From the NCBI GenBank assembly GCA_033063855.1, contig CP093830.1, positions 15,438,854 to 15,502,853 on the forward strand: 64,000 nucleotides of DNA, given 5' to 3'. A program made the translations under genes and the position numbers. Positions within the stretch are counted from its first letter, which is position 1. Each line of letters opens with the position of its first letter. Source of the stretch: Smittia aterrima (lineage: Eukaryota; Arthropoda; Insecta; Diptera; Chironomidae). Below are positions 11,101 through 23,300 of the stretch, in pieces. Below the pieces are notes generated by a model that saw only the letters and a program-made list of their open reading frames with translations, searched no databases and was not told where the DNA came from.

Positions 11101-12607
11101 ATGGATTCTTGCTATACAAGAAGAATTGTGCTCCATTGAGCAAAACAACACATGGTCTCCTTGTGAACTTCCAAAAGATCGCAAAGCAATCGGTAGCAGA
11201 TGGGTTTTTACAATAAAGTATGACGAAAACGGATGTGCAATCAAATACAAAGCTCGTCTGGTTGCTCAAGGATTCACACAACAATACGGTGTTGATTTTG
11301 ACGAAATCTATGCGCCGGTTACACGTTCAGCAACATTCAGAACACTGCTAGCAGTCGCGAGTGCACGTAAACTCATAGTTCAACAATTTGATGTCAAAAC
11401 TGCTTTCCTCAATGGCACACTCGATGAAGAGATATATTTGGAAGCACCACCAGGCCTTGATCAATCAAACCTTGTTTACAAATTAAACAAATCACTTTAC
11501 GGTCTTAAACAAGCAGCTCGAATTTGGAACCAAACACTTCATAAAGCCATGATCACATCTGGGTTCGAACAAAGCAGACACGACGATTGTTTGTACATTT
11601 ACAAGAACAACGACGATGTCCTGTACATAACCATACACGTGGACGACATGATCTTTGCAAGCAACTCTCAATCATTAATTGAGAAGATATCGAAAGAACT
11701 CAACAAATCATTCGAACTCAAAGGCTTAGGTGACATCAAATTCTACTTGGGCATTCAAATCACACGAGACATCAACGGAATTTTTGCAATCAACCAAAGT
11801 CAATACATAGATAAGATTATCTCTGAATTCCAACTTGAAAATTCAAAGGACTCAAAATTTCCACTCGATCCAGGTTACCATCAAATTATCGACAATCATT
11901 TCATTGAAAACAACAACGAATATCGAAAAATCATTGGAATGCTTTTGTACGTCTCAAACAACACACGACCTGACATATCAGCATCAGTAGGAATCCTTTC
12001 ACAGCGAGTATCAAAACCTCGTCAAGTTGACATGAATGAAGCCAAACGAGTTGTCAAGTATCTAAAACAAACTAAAGATGCAAAACTTCACATGTTAAAT
12101 ACTGATGAACCAAAGCTCCTAACAGCTTTCGCTGATGCTGACTGGGCTCAAGATCCAGTTACGAGAAAATCAATCAGCGGTGTTATCTGCAAAGTTTTTG
12201 GCGGTCCCGTCTCATGGTCAAGCAAAAAGCAAGGTGTCGTTTCTACCTCAACAACAGAAGCGGAATTTTATGCCTTGTCACTAGCAACACATGAAGTTCA
12301 ATGGTTGAAGTTCATTTTACAAGATCTTCATTTTTCATTCAAAGATGCCATTACCATTCATTCGGACAATCAATCTACCATTAAAATGGTCAAAAACGAG
12401 AAATTTTCAATAAAAACTAAACACATCGACACTCGTCTTCATATGGTTCGTGACTGCGTTCGCGACGGATTCATCGATCTCATTTATTGCCCGACCGAAA
12501 ACAACGTGGCGGATCTCTTAACAAAGCCCTTGGCAGGAGTAAAAATCAACCACCTTCGGAACCTTGCGGGACTACATCACAACAAACAATCTTTGTTTAA
12601 TAATTGA
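8171..12607 (+). CDS. Copia gag-pol polyprotein, unit II
   Basis: 1478 aa, uninterrupted. In order: Copia-type Gag (TTSNYVDWSKKMKYAL near residue 145); protease WIIDSGA with catalytic Asp near 479; integrase zinc site (H-x3-H ... C-x2-C in EWHRKMSHRN and CDSCLKGKFH), then catalytic D in TSDVFGP, D in RTDRGGEY (near 734) and E in GISERKNR (near 770); reverse transcriptase with FDVKTAFLNG and the catalytic HVDDM (near 1157); RNase H with ADADWA (near 1320), TSTTEAEFYAL and HSDNQS; ending NNVADLLTKPL. Unusually, no CCHC zinc knuckle is visible in the Gag part. The protein is identical to that of unit III. Confidence 0.97.
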   Translation: MSNFPKLTTQYEETDPDYNPESHPEEWSQPTRRQTRKLTKQSVKVEPSPSTSKPPNSYNDLNNTFFHLSISDESEDESNPSHEKHNPLHLEQTHSSVTQNFSHSSNFSMTPQETEAMFVRILKQAMETASTSSRPPPPPKVDIPKLTTSNYVDWSKKMKYALQLHEIWLDPSKSIADLDPNEKAINAKAVLFLACYLDDQNAALVNQSNETCFITAWNDIKRFHRPRTATILADIYSAIQGLKHQPGEPIETHLIKLETQFSRFHEIDEKVEQSHLVAIILSSIRNSPDFKNVFQSAMWEDEKSLTITKVKSVLISTQHQRKSADSSAMQSNFEKFRQPQIRRTHSYKHHNRRPRDPTKARIVNNTNDGYNDPVSTVAHTSIKNRLGSKPIESTNANILDIEYNEDKLLMSGESKTKVCNNPKDILVSHYSQFNQTRNNSAAIASTAPCSNQHTLNSNVNMNFLPSNKKSNEISCWIIDSGASIHMCQSKDLLNSFVPHSGGTITVANGIKIPIKGYGNLNLNISSRKSSHTLILKNVAFAPDLSVNLISVRELTSLGNSIEFTNRTCYLKQQNSITPIGNLSNSSYILNVSHPINQSGDFIASSCIHEWHRKMSHRNLAHIQSIKDVLNLKVDKCKCSSECDSCLKGKFHALPYPKVSEKPKSPREIITSDVFGPLRTPSLGGAKYFVTFTCIHSDYTEIAAIKCKSECKHELIKFTQRCKTQFGNFPRIIRTDRGGEYMDAELQTYLKDNGIQFQCSAPRCPEQNGISERKNRTLVEAVRTLLFSKSLPKYLWAEALHHANNTFNSIPKKNEFSSPKEIFFRKTFEYSFHEFGAPVFYLTDPTNRSKLSERGAPGIFVGHDINSKGFRIFSNGKLFVARNVRFLKQQNQTSDIPVSIDTNENNTSDNSDTPLSIDNISNQPSDISDNSSSNHDTSVEDNEPISKRTRSKHANSSMQTPFVPKTYRQAMTCPDQNKWILAIQEELCSIEQNNTWSPCELPKDRKAIGSRWVFTIKYDENGCAIKYKARLVAQGFTQQYGVDFDEIYAPVTRSATFRTLLAVASARKLIVQQFDVKTAFLNGTLDEEIYLEAPPGLDQSNLVYKLNKSLYGLKQAARIWNQTLHKAMITSGFEQSRHDDCLYIYKNNDDVLYITIHVDDMIFASNSQSLIEKISKELNKSFELKGLGDIKFYLGIQITRDINGIFAINQSQYIDKIISEFQLENSKDSKFPLDPGYHQIIDNHFIENNNEYRKIIGMLLYVSNNTRPDISASVGILSQRVSKPRQVDMNEAKRVVKYLKQTKDAKLHMLNTDEPKLLTAFADADWAQDPVTRKSISGVICKVFGGPVSWSSKKQGVVSTSTTEAEFYALSLATHEVQWLKFILQDLHFSFKDAITIHSDNQSTIKMVKNEKFSIKTKHIDTRLHMVRDCVRDGFIDLIYCPTENNVADLLTKPLAGVKINHLRNLAGLHHNKQSLFNN

Positions 12608-12620
12608 ATACTTAACAGAT

Positions 12621-12630
12621 TAAGGGGGGA
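12621..12630 (+). promoter_or_regulatory. Copia polypurine tract
   Basis: taagggggga lies immediately before the 3' LTR, the normal place of the plus-strand DNA primer. Confidence 0.85.
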
Positions 12631-12814
12631 TGTTGGATACTGTAACTGCCAGTATTCAAATTACTTGTGTTCAAAGCTATGTTTGTTAAAATATTACTTC
12701 GTAAGTTACGATCGTAAAACGATCATTGAAATAAATAAGAAACTGCGTTTTATTAATTAAACTAAAGTTAATTAAAGCTTATTTCCACCACAACAGCAAG
12801 TAGAGGTTACAATA
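12631..12814 (+). repeat. 3' LTR of Copia, unit II
   Basis: 184 bp, no difference seen from the 5' LTR at 7869; followed by the target duplication caaac. Confidence 0.95.
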
Positions 12815-13442
12815 CAAACTACTTTCAATTATAATTTTTATTAAAGATCTTTTCTTTTATGATTGTTTAAAACTCTCATAGTAAAATTTTTTCGTCGTAG
12901 TACAAACAACTTGTTTGAGTAAGGGAGCAATGTCGGCCATACAGAGAAATTTTAGAGACCTTCAGAAATCGTTCTGTGGTGACGAAACTAAAACCAAATA
13001 ACTACTTTTTTAAACGTTTCTTATCCTTTATTGAGACTCACTGTTGAATAGATATACTTCCAAGCATAGATCTATTCGTCTTCATATGTGTTCAAGGCAT
13101 GAATCAAACAGCCTCCGCAAATCATCGAAAAAATTTCCAAAGTCGAAAAAAATCATCGAAAAATTTTCAAAAGTCGAAAAAAATCATCGAAATTTTTTTT
13201 TTGATGATAGAAATTTTTTTTTGATGAACAATTTTTTTCGATGTTACTTTCCCCTTGCTACTGAGAGCTAAGGGAGATCAGGGCTCTTGCACCATGCATT
13301 CATACATATGAACTTGCTTCTAAGGTAATAGTTAATCCAAAGGAAGAATTGCTCTGCTAGGCTTAGCAATAAACTTCCGCCGGAGTTCACCTTTACTTAG
13401 GAAGCTGCTGCACGCAGTTAACTCCTATCAGTTAGCAATTGA

Positions 13443-13691
13443 TATACCGGGGACAAACACCTGTGTAGAATTGGAGCCCTGGACACAGATAAATGCAGAT
13501 TCTGCGAGCTCGAGCCGAAAAACATGGCACACATAATGAAGAAGTGCCATATGCTAGCCGGAATCAGACAGACAATATACGGAGCAATGTATCCAACCGC
13601 TGCAGAACTCTCACAAAATGACGTGTGGAGACACATTAGGTTCATAAAGAAGGTTGAACTTGATAAAACATTTTTCCGCCAGCAACCATAA
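13443..13691 (+). pseudogene. LINE ORF2 C-terminal tail, unit II
   Basis: Duplicate of the relic at 958-1206, with the same C-x2-C-x8-H-x5-C tail and the same loss of the upstream frame. It exists because of the tandem duplication, not because of a second insertion. Confidence 0.7.
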
Positions 13692-14171
13692 ACCAGACTG
13701 CGTAACCCAACTGACGCCAAGATTCAAACATACGATAAGTTACCAATAGAATTTTACCACGATAAGTTACCAATAGGACGATACGGGGGACAATGGGACA
13801 AATTTATACCGGGGACAATGGGACAAACTTTGCTCCGCACGAATCGCGCCGCGTCCGGGAAATAATGGTGCAACGATAGAAGTGGCGACTGAACAGGCCA
13901 ACGCGCTAAAGCCCTGGTCTACCGACCAAAACACGCCGAGCTCAGGAGCAAGGACGCAACTGCCTGGGTACCCCGAGTCTGTGCGTATGAATGGTTGTAT
14001 GGTCTTTCTGGCGCCGAGCAAAACGACGTTGTGGAAGGCAAAGGATAGCGCCATGTGGGCTGTATTGCCACCGGTGCCTTTTTCGGGAGGCCCAAGGATA
14101 TGTCCGAGGTAACCTCCCGAAATTGATCGGGCAACTGTCTGGTAAAACAGGGTTAGTCCGAGTCCTTAATA

Positions 14172-14188
14172 CTCTCTCTCTCTCTCTC
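14172..14188. repeat. (CT)n microsatellite, unit II
   Basis: Shorter version of the tract at 1685-1717, followed by an A-run; a marker that tells the two units apart. Confidence 0.9.
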
Positions 14189-14445
14189 AAAAAAAAAAGA
14201 AACAAGCTTCGTGGTCATTCGCTGTTGAGTAAATGTCTCTCAAAGTTCGAGGTAAATAATGTTGCAAAAAAAAATCGGAGGAATTTTTTTTTGTTGGCGA
14301 CTTGGTAAATTTAAAAAATCACTGTGCCTAAAGCAATCAACTTATTCTTATTCTGTAATTTTTTTTAAGCTAATTAGCTCAAATATTTTGCAAAACTAAT
14401 TATTATCTTGTACGAGCTTAACAGGAAGTAGTAGAATCCGCGTTC

Positions 14446-14895
14446 ATGTGGTGTGCCCTTCGTATGAAAAATCGTCATGATGACTTGAACGCAAAAGATC
14501 TTTTCTTACTCTCTGTCTCGCTTTACAACGCTACAATCCATTCGGCTACTAATCTTAAACCAAATGAAATTTTTTACGGCATTAAAGATGGCCAAGAAAG
14601 ACCTTTAAATCTTGAAGCAATTATTGAAAACAGAAACAAAATTTATGATGAAGTCGTCTTGCAATTACAAAAGAAGCAAAAATTTTTCTTGGAAACCGAA
14701 AACAAGAATCGCGAGCATGAACCAGCTCTGATTAAAGACGAAATTATTTATGCTGCCCGACAAGGAATCCGCAGCAAAACTAAAAATAAATTCGAACCAG
14801 TAAAAGTTCAATCAGATAGGCAGAAGACGTTCATTGATGACAGTAACAGAAAATTGCATAAAGCAAATTTACGAAGAAAGCGTACGGAAAATTAA
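14446..14895 (+). pseudogene. Gypsy/errantivirus-like integrase fragment, unit II
   Basis: Same 149-aa integrase end as at 1974-2423; the protein translation is identical. Present through tandem duplication. Confidence 0.75.
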
Positions 14896-14997
14896 TGTTA
14901 ACATTAAAACCATTATAGCACTTAAGTTTACCATAAGCTCATTTTCACGTAATAATTTTAAATAAATAAGAAAATCGCTATTTCATTTCATTTTAGT

Positions 14998-16242
14998 TTG
15001 CTGCACTTTGCAGCTGCAGATCTCAACATTCTTGACGTCGGCTCAAATAAAGGCATAGCGAGAATCAAAGGAAAGATGACGTTCGTACAGAGAGGCAATT
15101 TCAAGACGACCCATTTGATCAATTTGGAGCTTTTTAAAATAACCTTGTTACAAGTAGACGTTGTAGCAGAAAATCTAGGCCAAGATAATCCGTTTCGCGT
15201 GATTCTCGAAAATAAAATTGCATTACTAAAGAAATCATTCAAAAATCTTTTTCCAAAATCTCACTCTCGAACGAAACGTTCTTGGGAATCTCTTGGCTCT
15301 GGAATCAAATGGATCGCAGGAAATGCAGATGCTGACGATCTGCGCGACATTTATAATAAGTTTTATACTATTGAGAGAAATCAAAAAACCTTGGCCGATA
15401 GCAACAACGACCAGATCGAAATTAATAATGTCTTCCAAGACAAAATTAACGAAATTTCTCATTTAATCAAAAATTCAATAACGTCAAAATTTAACAGAAC
15501 TTTCACTTCTTTAGAAATGGTGAACCTTTTGTTCAACGTAGATTTATCAAAAGAGAAAATTGAGAACATTAACGATGCTGTAATTCTTGCAAAAGCTAAG
15601 ATAGTTTCTAAGAATATTCTAGAGGAAAAAGAAATAGACTTAATTTTTAGTAAATTAAGAGAACAAAACTTGACTGTTTCATCGGCAACTGAGATGTTTG
15701 CATACTTAGAAGCACAAGTGGAGTACCAAGACGACGTAATTAAATATCACGTCAATGTCCCACAAGTGGAGAACGAATTTGTGAAACTTCACATAGAACC
15801 ACTTTCCATTAACGGCAAAGAAATTAAGATCGACCATCGCGATCTTCTTATTAAAGGCGATAAAACTTACGCAATAATCGAAAAATGCCTCGAAACCGTG
15901 AACAATTTCATTTGCAAGCCATCCCAGCTGCTTGATATCAGCGATGACCCATGCATTCCACTCTTGATCAGAGATTTCACCGGAAATTGCATATTCAAGG
16001 TATCGAAAACAAGAACCGAGACAAAAATGTTGGGAGAAGGAGCAGTTTTGGTCAAATCAATCTCTCCTGTGAAATTAGGAAACACTTGCGGGATCGCCAA
16101 TCATACAATAATTGGTACGATCTTACTTACCTTTAGAAATTGCTCAATCTCCATTAATGGAGAAACTTACGAAAACATGGAAATGAGCAATAAAGAAAAG
16201 TTTGAGCTTCTCCTGATGTTCAACATAACAAAGAAACTCTGA
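14998..16242 (+). pseudogene. env: Errantivirus-like env, truncated, unit II
   Basis: Second copy of the env relic with an identical 414-aa translation and the same premature end before any membrane anchor. The shared defect shows that the gene was already damaged before the unit was duplicated. The splice-acceptor-like tract before 14998 is also retained. Confidence 0.75.
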
Positions 16243-16360
16243 GTTGCTCGTAGATTTGCATGAATTGCATGATTTACACATCAAGAACAAACAGCATCTG
16301 GAACTTCTTCATTTGTCAACCAAACAAGATAAATTGAACCAAACACTTCAACCTTAACTC

Positions 16361-16410
16361 ATGTATTTTACATCTAAAAAGTATGTTTTCCTTTGAAATC
16401 CAATTTCTCC
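16361..16410. mobile_element. Solo terminus of a foldback element, unit II
   Basis: Duplicate of 3889-3938 with the same junction to the ANAPC2 fragment. Confidence 0.7.
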
Positions 16411-16642
16411 GTTGATTCCTTCCGAGTCACTGATGTTCTTCAGCATCACTTCACAACTATGTAAAAGTGTTTCGCTAAAATGAAGTTTGATTAATTCTAA
16501 GTTTCTGATTTCCCTCTCTGGAGTAAAGTCGAGTTGAGTAAGGAGCCGCTCAGCTAGAAGATTTCTGTATTCATTCACGAAAATTCTTTGCTTTCGTAGA
16601 TATCAACGATCATCGAAATGATATCTGACTTGCGAAGCATTC
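16411..16642 (-). pseudogene. ANAPC2: ANAPC2 fragment, antisense, unit II
   Basis: Duplicate of 3939-4170 with the same frame shift and the same junction with the foldback terminus, so the damage predates the tandem duplication. Confidence 0.8.
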
Positions 16643-16696
16643 CAATCTTTGGAACAATCGCTGCCTCCATCTTGTCAATCGTCAAAGGTTCAAAGC

Positions 16697-17673
16697 ACTT
16701 GCGCCTTCAGTTCACGTCGTCTTTTCAATCATCAACATCTGAACTTCTTACAAAATCCTAAAAACGATGTCAAAGTTCATTTGAGCTCAACGACCGTGAA
16801 GCATTTGTCTCCTTCCTTTCAAGATTCAACTTCACAAAAATTCAAAATTCCAGCTAGAGTTCCCCAGGGATCAATTCTTGCTCCCTTTTTGTTCAATATT
16901 TTCATTAACGATATTAAGAAGCCTCAAAATTGCGAACTTTCTATTTTTGCTGATGACACTGCCTTAACTGCAGAGTCTACACTCGGAAATCTGCCTTGTA
17001 TCACAAAAAGACTGACTAAGAGTCTCAAAGCGGTGAAAGAATTTTACGCATCTTGGAAAATAAAAATTAATAGCTCCAAGACCGAATTTATCATGTTCTC
17101 CAAATCGAGAAAACTCATTAATCGAACGAAAACTGAAGAGATCGAAGTTGACAATGTGAAATTCAAGTTGAAAAACTCAGTGAGATATCTGGGAGTTCAT
17201 TTGGATAACACTCTGAACTATAAAATCCACATAGAAACTGTAATTGCAAAAGCAAAAAAGATGATGTCAATACTGTTCTGTCTCATAAAAAGAAATAACA
17301 AACTCAGCGAGCGTACCAAGGTATATATTTAATAAATAAATAAATAAATATTATTTATAAAACATACATTCGGCCGATTCTCAACTATGCAGGAATCGTT
17401 TATCACAATTGTCCTAAAACCTATTACAGAAAATTATAAATAGTGCAAAACAAATGTTTGCGAATGGCTTTGAGCTCTGATATCTACACAAGAATAACCG
17501 ATCTCCATGATCAAGCAATGATTTCAACAATTGATGAATTCATTCAAAACAACGCCGATCGATTTTATGATAAAGTAATTGTTCACGACAATATTCTCAT
17601 TAACAAACTCGGAGATTATACCATGGATTCCTTGCCGTTCAAATTGGTGCATAAAATGCCAAGAAAGCTTTAG
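16697..17673 (+). pseudogene. Jockey-clade LINE RT fragment, unit II
   Basis: Duplicate of 4225-5201 with the same TAAA-rich interruption (17330-17357) and the same stops. Confidence 0.85.
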
Positions 17674-17943
17674 ATTTATATAAATAGAGCATTTGTCTTC
17701 GTCTAAAGTATGTGTTATTAGAATTAATTGTAACTTCCTTTTTTTATCTCAAATGAAAGGGTTTTCAAATTTTTCCCTCTTAAAATATTCAGAATTACAT
17801 TCCAAAAAAAAACAATCAATCACTTAAAAAAAGATAATTAACTAATCAATTTAAATTTATTGATGCCGCAAAAAGGCTAGTATAAGATTAACATTCACCT
17901 TTACTGTACAAAAATAGTATAAGATACATGAAATAAAATATGA

Positions 17944-17960
17944 CTCGCGCTTCGCGCGAG
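17944..17960. repeat. Perfect GC-rich hairpin, unit II
   Basis: Same 17-base palindrome as at 5472-5488, unchanged. Confidence 0.85.
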
Positions 17961-18001
17961 AAAAATCAAATCATTTGAGCTGTAAGAAATTTATTTTTGA
18001 T

Positions 18002-19656
18002 AACGAGTCTATAATGATAATCTTTCGAGGCTGGAACAACAAGATTGCAATTACTTGCGCCTGGAAGATCATGTTATTAATATTTGAGAGAGGCGGAGCA
18101 GTGCTCGCCCAGAGAGCTGTTTGCCTTGAACTCGTCTTTATGTTCCATGAGAAGACCTCGTGATGCTGATATGAGACATGAAGGATCTGTTGGATGACAC
18201 GGGACTATTCTTATATCGTTTGATGTTAGCAAGAGACCGCTCGATGTGCCGATCGCAAGCCATGAAGAATTCGTAGTATTGATTGTGAATGTTGTGATGA
18301 CTTACATAGATCACGTCTAGCAACAGCTTATGATTGTCCAGCATCACAAGCAGCGACGGCATTGAGTGAAGTGTTTGCAGATTAAAATTGACGTGATCTA
18401 TTTATGTTTTGATTTATATTTATTGCAAGTTTTTGTCCTCTTTGTTATTGAGAAAGGTGATGACGTGAGATAAGCAAATCGAACGCTAGATGACTGATCT
18501 CGTGCGAGATGAAGGATATATTGTAACATACGACTTTAAATTGTTTCTGACGTCATGAGCTGTGCTAGTTTGTGCAGCGTTTCAAGAAATTGATTTTTGA
18601 ATTGCCATAATTTAATCGACGAATACATGAAGTTACTAAAGTCGCTATTAGAATCAGTCCATCATCCTCAACCCCATCTTTTGTGATTATGTTGGTCGTG
18701 ATTTGTTCAATATCTGCGTGGAGTCTTGATATCTTGTCATCACTGGGAATAGTTGAAACGGAACTGAACATTTCTGTATCAATTTTCTGGAAAAAGTCGA
18801 CCATATCAAGATAGATTTCATCAGACTTTCCCTCATTTGGGTTGATGCATAACATTGACGTTAGCTGATTTCTTAAATTTTCGTCTTCGAAGGATTTAAT
18901 ATGCTTTATTACGAGTTCGTTTTCACCATTGCGATAGGCTGTGAGAATTTAAAAGGTGCTGTTCCAGTCCCTTCCGTCCAAAGTTCTAATAAAGTTTAGG
19001 CAGCCGAGAAAATATCCATCTCAGAAAAAAGATTTCCACATAAACAAGATCCGTCTCCAACATTTGGCAATTGGATGGTTTTTAGCTTCACTCATAAAAG
19101 ATTTCACAAAACGCTCTGGTGCGATGTGGCAAGTTCGTCTCCTGCTTGTGTCGAAAAAATAACTGTAGCCAGCTGGATTGTTCTCTGAGAGATATGTAGG
19201 CTTGAACGATGCCAAATCCATTTCTTTTCAATCGGAGTAAGGAACGGTCGAGTTGACATATGATCATACAAACTGTGCCAAACATATTCGCGAACGATAA
19301 TTCCAGCTCGATCAGTCGACTGCAAACTGCAAACAGTGGAATGTAAATTTGCTGTCAAACTTTTTTGTCATCTTCAACTTACCAATACTTTTTGGAATGG
19401 CAAACAGTTAATAGCATTCTGTAAACTTTTTTGTTTCCAGCTTCTTGGCAAGAACTTCTAAGAGCAAAGTCGTATCGTGTTTGATAAAGACTTTAACTAC
19501 AACGAGACCTTCATCGAAGTTCATCGAAGTTTAAGGAATCGACTACTGCTCTTTTTTGATTTCTGATTCATATTGAAACTGAACGACATCGTGGCCCGTC
19601 AAATATTGTTCTACAGAAAAAATCTGTGACGGGATTCGTGATTGTAAATTTCCCAT
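18002..19656 (-). pseudogene. PIK3R4: VPS15/PIK3R4 gene copy, antisense, unit II
   Basis: Duplicate of 5530-7185 with the same missing kinase exon, retained intron, 10-bp duplication and frame shifts. It differs by one T in a homopolymer near 19425. Confidence 0.85.
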
Positions 19657-20336
19657 TTCTTTTGTTTACTTTCTGAAATATTTAAATTTTTACTTTGAAT
19701 GAACGCAAAAAACTGCATTTGACTGAACTAAAGTCTTTGGTTTATGTCAACACTGTTTTTATGATAGTGTAAGGGTTATAAACTATTTTAAATTATTTTA
19801 AAAGTTTTTTTCAAAAGTGTAACTTGCTAACTTTTAAAGCGAGAAAAGCGCTTTTAGTAGTTAAGCTATTTAACGTCAGACGTCGCTTTCGAGTTTGAAA
19901 GAAAACGTTTTTTGTATGAATTTATGTAAAATTCAAGGGGAAAATAACGTCGAAAAAAAAATTCCTTTCGATCATCGAAAAAAAAAAATTTCGATGATTT
20001 TTTTGATAGCAGCAAATTTGTTTTTAAAGCTTATGCGGTTTTCATCTTTTATCAATAAAAACTTGGTTTGTGCTAAGTGTTATAGAAAGCTTTATTTTGT
20101 CCAATTATCAACGAACAAAAATTGATGATTTCTTCAGTCTGGATCAATACAAAGTCGGTTCAAATCAATGCTTGAACGGCGGATAGTACAAATGTGTCGG
20201 TTTCAAATAGTCCATGCTTTATTTCAAAACAATATCATTTAGTTTTTGATAAGAAAAAAATTTTAGTTTTCAGATATCGCTGAAGATTTCAGCATGAAAA
20301 TTTCGATGTGTACTGTTTTTAAATTAGTGTACAAAC

Positions 20337-23300
20337 TGTTGGATACTGTAACTGCCAGTATTCAAATTACTTGTGTTCAAAGCTATGTTTGTTAAAATAT
20401 TACTTCGTAAGTTACGATCGTAAAACGATCATTGAAATAAATAAGAAACTGCGTTTTATTAATTAAACTAAAGTTAATTAAAGCTTATTTCCACCACAAC
20501 AGCAAGTAGAGGTTACAATAGGTTATGGGCCTATCGCTAAAGAGCCTAAAGGGGGCACAATTAATCAAAAATCATAAAAATAATTTTTCCAATTAATCAC
20601 AACAAAGAAAAATTATTTTTTTTAGCATCAACTCCAAATGTCAAACTTCCCGAAATTAACAACACAATATGAGGAAACCGATCCTGATTATAATCCTGAA
20701 TCACATCCAGAAGAATGGTCACAACCCACCAGACGCCAAACTCGAAAACTCACAAAACAATCTGTGAAAGTTGAACCTTCTCCGTCAACCTCGAAACCTC
20801 CAAATTCTTATAACGATTTAAACAATACTTTCTTTCACCTTTCCATCTCTGATGAGTCAGAAGATGAATCAAATCCTTCCCATGAGAAGCATAATCCTCT
20901 ACATTTAGAGCAAACACATAGTTCAGTCACGCAAAATTTCTCACACAGTTCTAATTTTAGTATGACACCACAAGAAACAGAAGCGATGTTTGTGCGAATC
21001 CTCAAGCAAGCTATGGAAACAGCAAGCACCAGCTCGCGACCTCCACCGCCTCCGAAAGTCGACATCCCTAAACTCACTACATCAAACTATGTTGATTGGT
21101 CTAAAAAGATGAAATACGCACTTCAACTTCATGAAATCTGGCTGGATCCGTCTAAGAGCATCGCAGATCTAGATCCAAACGAAAAGGCAATCAACGCTAA
21201 AGCTGTTCTCTTCTTGGCTTGTTATTTGGATGATCAAAATGCTGCTTTGGTCAATCAATCAAATGAAACTTGTTTCATCACAGCCTGGAATGACATCAAG
21301 AGATTTCATCGCCCAAGAACAGCAACAATTCTCGCTGACATTTATTCAGCGATTCAAGGCTTGAAACATCAGCCTGGCGAGCCAATCGAAACTCATCTCA
21401 TCAAACTAGAAACACAGTTCTCGAGATTTCATGAGATTGACGAAAAAGTTGAGCAAAGCCACCTTGTTGCCATAATTTTGTCAAGCATTCGAAATTCGCC
21501 AGACTTCAAGAATGTTTTTCAGTCAGCCATGTGGGAAGATGAAAAATCATTGACAATCACAAAAGTCAAAAGTGTTCTCATTTCGACTCAACATCAACGA
21601 AAATCTGCTGATTCAAGCGCAATGCAATCAAATTTTGAGAAATTTCGCCAGCCGCAAATTCGTCGTACTCATTCTTATAAACACCACAACCGTCGACCAA
21701 GAGATCCAACTAAAGCCAGAATTGTTAACAACACCAACGATGGATACAATGATCCTGTTTCGACTGTTGCCCATACTTCAATCAAAAACAGACTCGGTTC
21801 AAAGCCAATTGAATCAACTAATGCTAACATATTAGACATTGAGTACAATGAAGACAAATTGTTAATGTCAGGTGAGTCTAAGACAAAAGTTTGCAACAAT
21901 CCAAAAGACATTCTCGTCTCGCATTACTCTCAGTTTAACCAAACAAGAAATAACTCAGCTGCCATTGCAAGCACTGCTCCATGTAGCAACCAACACACAC
22001 TGAATTCCAATGTAAACATGAATTTTCTCCCTTCAAATAAGAAATCAAACGAAATTAGTTGTTGGATTATAGACTCGGGTGCTTCAATTCATATGTGTCA
22101 ATCCAAAGATCTCCTGAATTCATTCGTTCCCCACTCTGGCGGCACGATTACAGTCGCTAACGGAATCAAAATTCCAATCAAAGGTTACGGAAACCTTAAC
22201 TTAAACATAAGTTCGAGGAAATCTTCACATACTTTAATTCTCAAAAACGTTGCCTTTGCACCTGATCTTTCAGTCAATCTAATTTCTGTCAGAGAACTAA
22301 CTTCCCTTGGAAACTCAATTGAATTCACAAATCGTACTTGCTACTTGAAACAACAGAATTCCATAACACCAATCGGAAATCTATCAAACTCTTCGTACAT
22401 TCTAAATGTCAGCCACCCAATCAATCAATCGGGAGACTTCATTGCATCCTCGTGCATTCACGAATGGCATCGAAAAATGAGTCATAGAAATTTAGCCCAC
22501 ATTCAAAGCATCAAAGACGTTCTAAATTTAAAAGTTGACAAATGCAAATGTTCATCAGAGTGTGATAGCTGTCTCAAAGGGAAATTTCACGCTCTTCCTT
22601 ATCCAAAAGTTTCGGAAAAGCCTAAGTCACCGCGTGAAATCATTACATCTGACGTTTTCGGCCCACTTAGAACGCCATCATTAGGTGGAGCTAAATACTT
22701 CGTGACCTTCACATGCATCCACTCAGACTATACCGAGATTGCTGCAATTAAATGCAAATCAGAATGTAAACATGAACTCATAAAATTCACTCAAAGATGT
22801 AAAACTCAATTCGGCAACTTTCCTCGTATTATACGTACGGATCGCGGGGGGGAGTACATGGATGCTGAACTTCAAACATATTTGAAGGACAACGGTATAC
22901 AATTCCAATGTTCAGCTCCTCGCTGCCCAGAACAAAACGGCATCTCAGAACGAAAGAACCGTACCCTTGTTGAAGCAGTTCGTACATTACTATTTTCTAA
23001 ATCTCTTCCAAAGTATTTATGGGCTGAAGCGTTACATCATGCCAACAACACATTCAACTCAATTCCAAAGAAAAATGAATTCTCATCCCCCAAAGAAATC
23101 TTCTTTAGAAAAACTTTCGAATATTCTTTTCACGAATTCGGCGCTCCAGTATTCTATCTCACAGACCCAACAAATCGTTCTAAACTGTCAGAACGAGGAG
23201 CTCCTGGCATATTTGTAGGTCATGATATAAATTCAAAAGGTTTTAGAATATTCTCGAATGGAAAACTCTTTGTCGCACGAAATGTAAGATTCCTAAAACA

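Larger units (their letters stand above)
7869..12814 (+). mobile_element. Complete Ty1/Copia retrotransposon, unit II
   Basis: Two LTRs of 184 bp (7869-8052 and 12631-12814) that look identical base for base, flanked by the 5-bp duplication caaac (7864-7868 and 12815-12819). The LTRs begin tgttgg and end caata. A primer-binding site abuts the 5' LTR and a polypurine tract abuts the 3' LTR. One uninterrupted gag-pol frame fills the interior. Identical LTRs and an intact frame indicate recent insertion and likely competence. Confidence 0.97.
7558..20025. repeat. Tandem unit II (with Copia insertion)
   Basis: Head-to-tail copy of unit I, 12,468 bp long, of which 4,946 bp plus a 5-bp target duplication are a complete Copia element. 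The order is identical to unit I: AT-rich leader, LINE tail, integrase end, env, foldback terminus, ANAPC2 fragment, Jockey RT fragment, VPS15 fragment. Near-identity over the whole length points to very recent duplication, or less likely to an assembly duplication. Confidence 0.95.

Noticed and set aside
8368..11284. Several 60-90-aa frames on either strand inside Copia
   Set aside because: They overlap the intact gag-pol frame in other registers and show no domains.
1..20025. Assembly artefact as the sole explanation of the repeat units
   Set aside because: Units differ by Copia presence, CT length and a ~22-bp indel, so at least two real units exist; exact copy number remains open.
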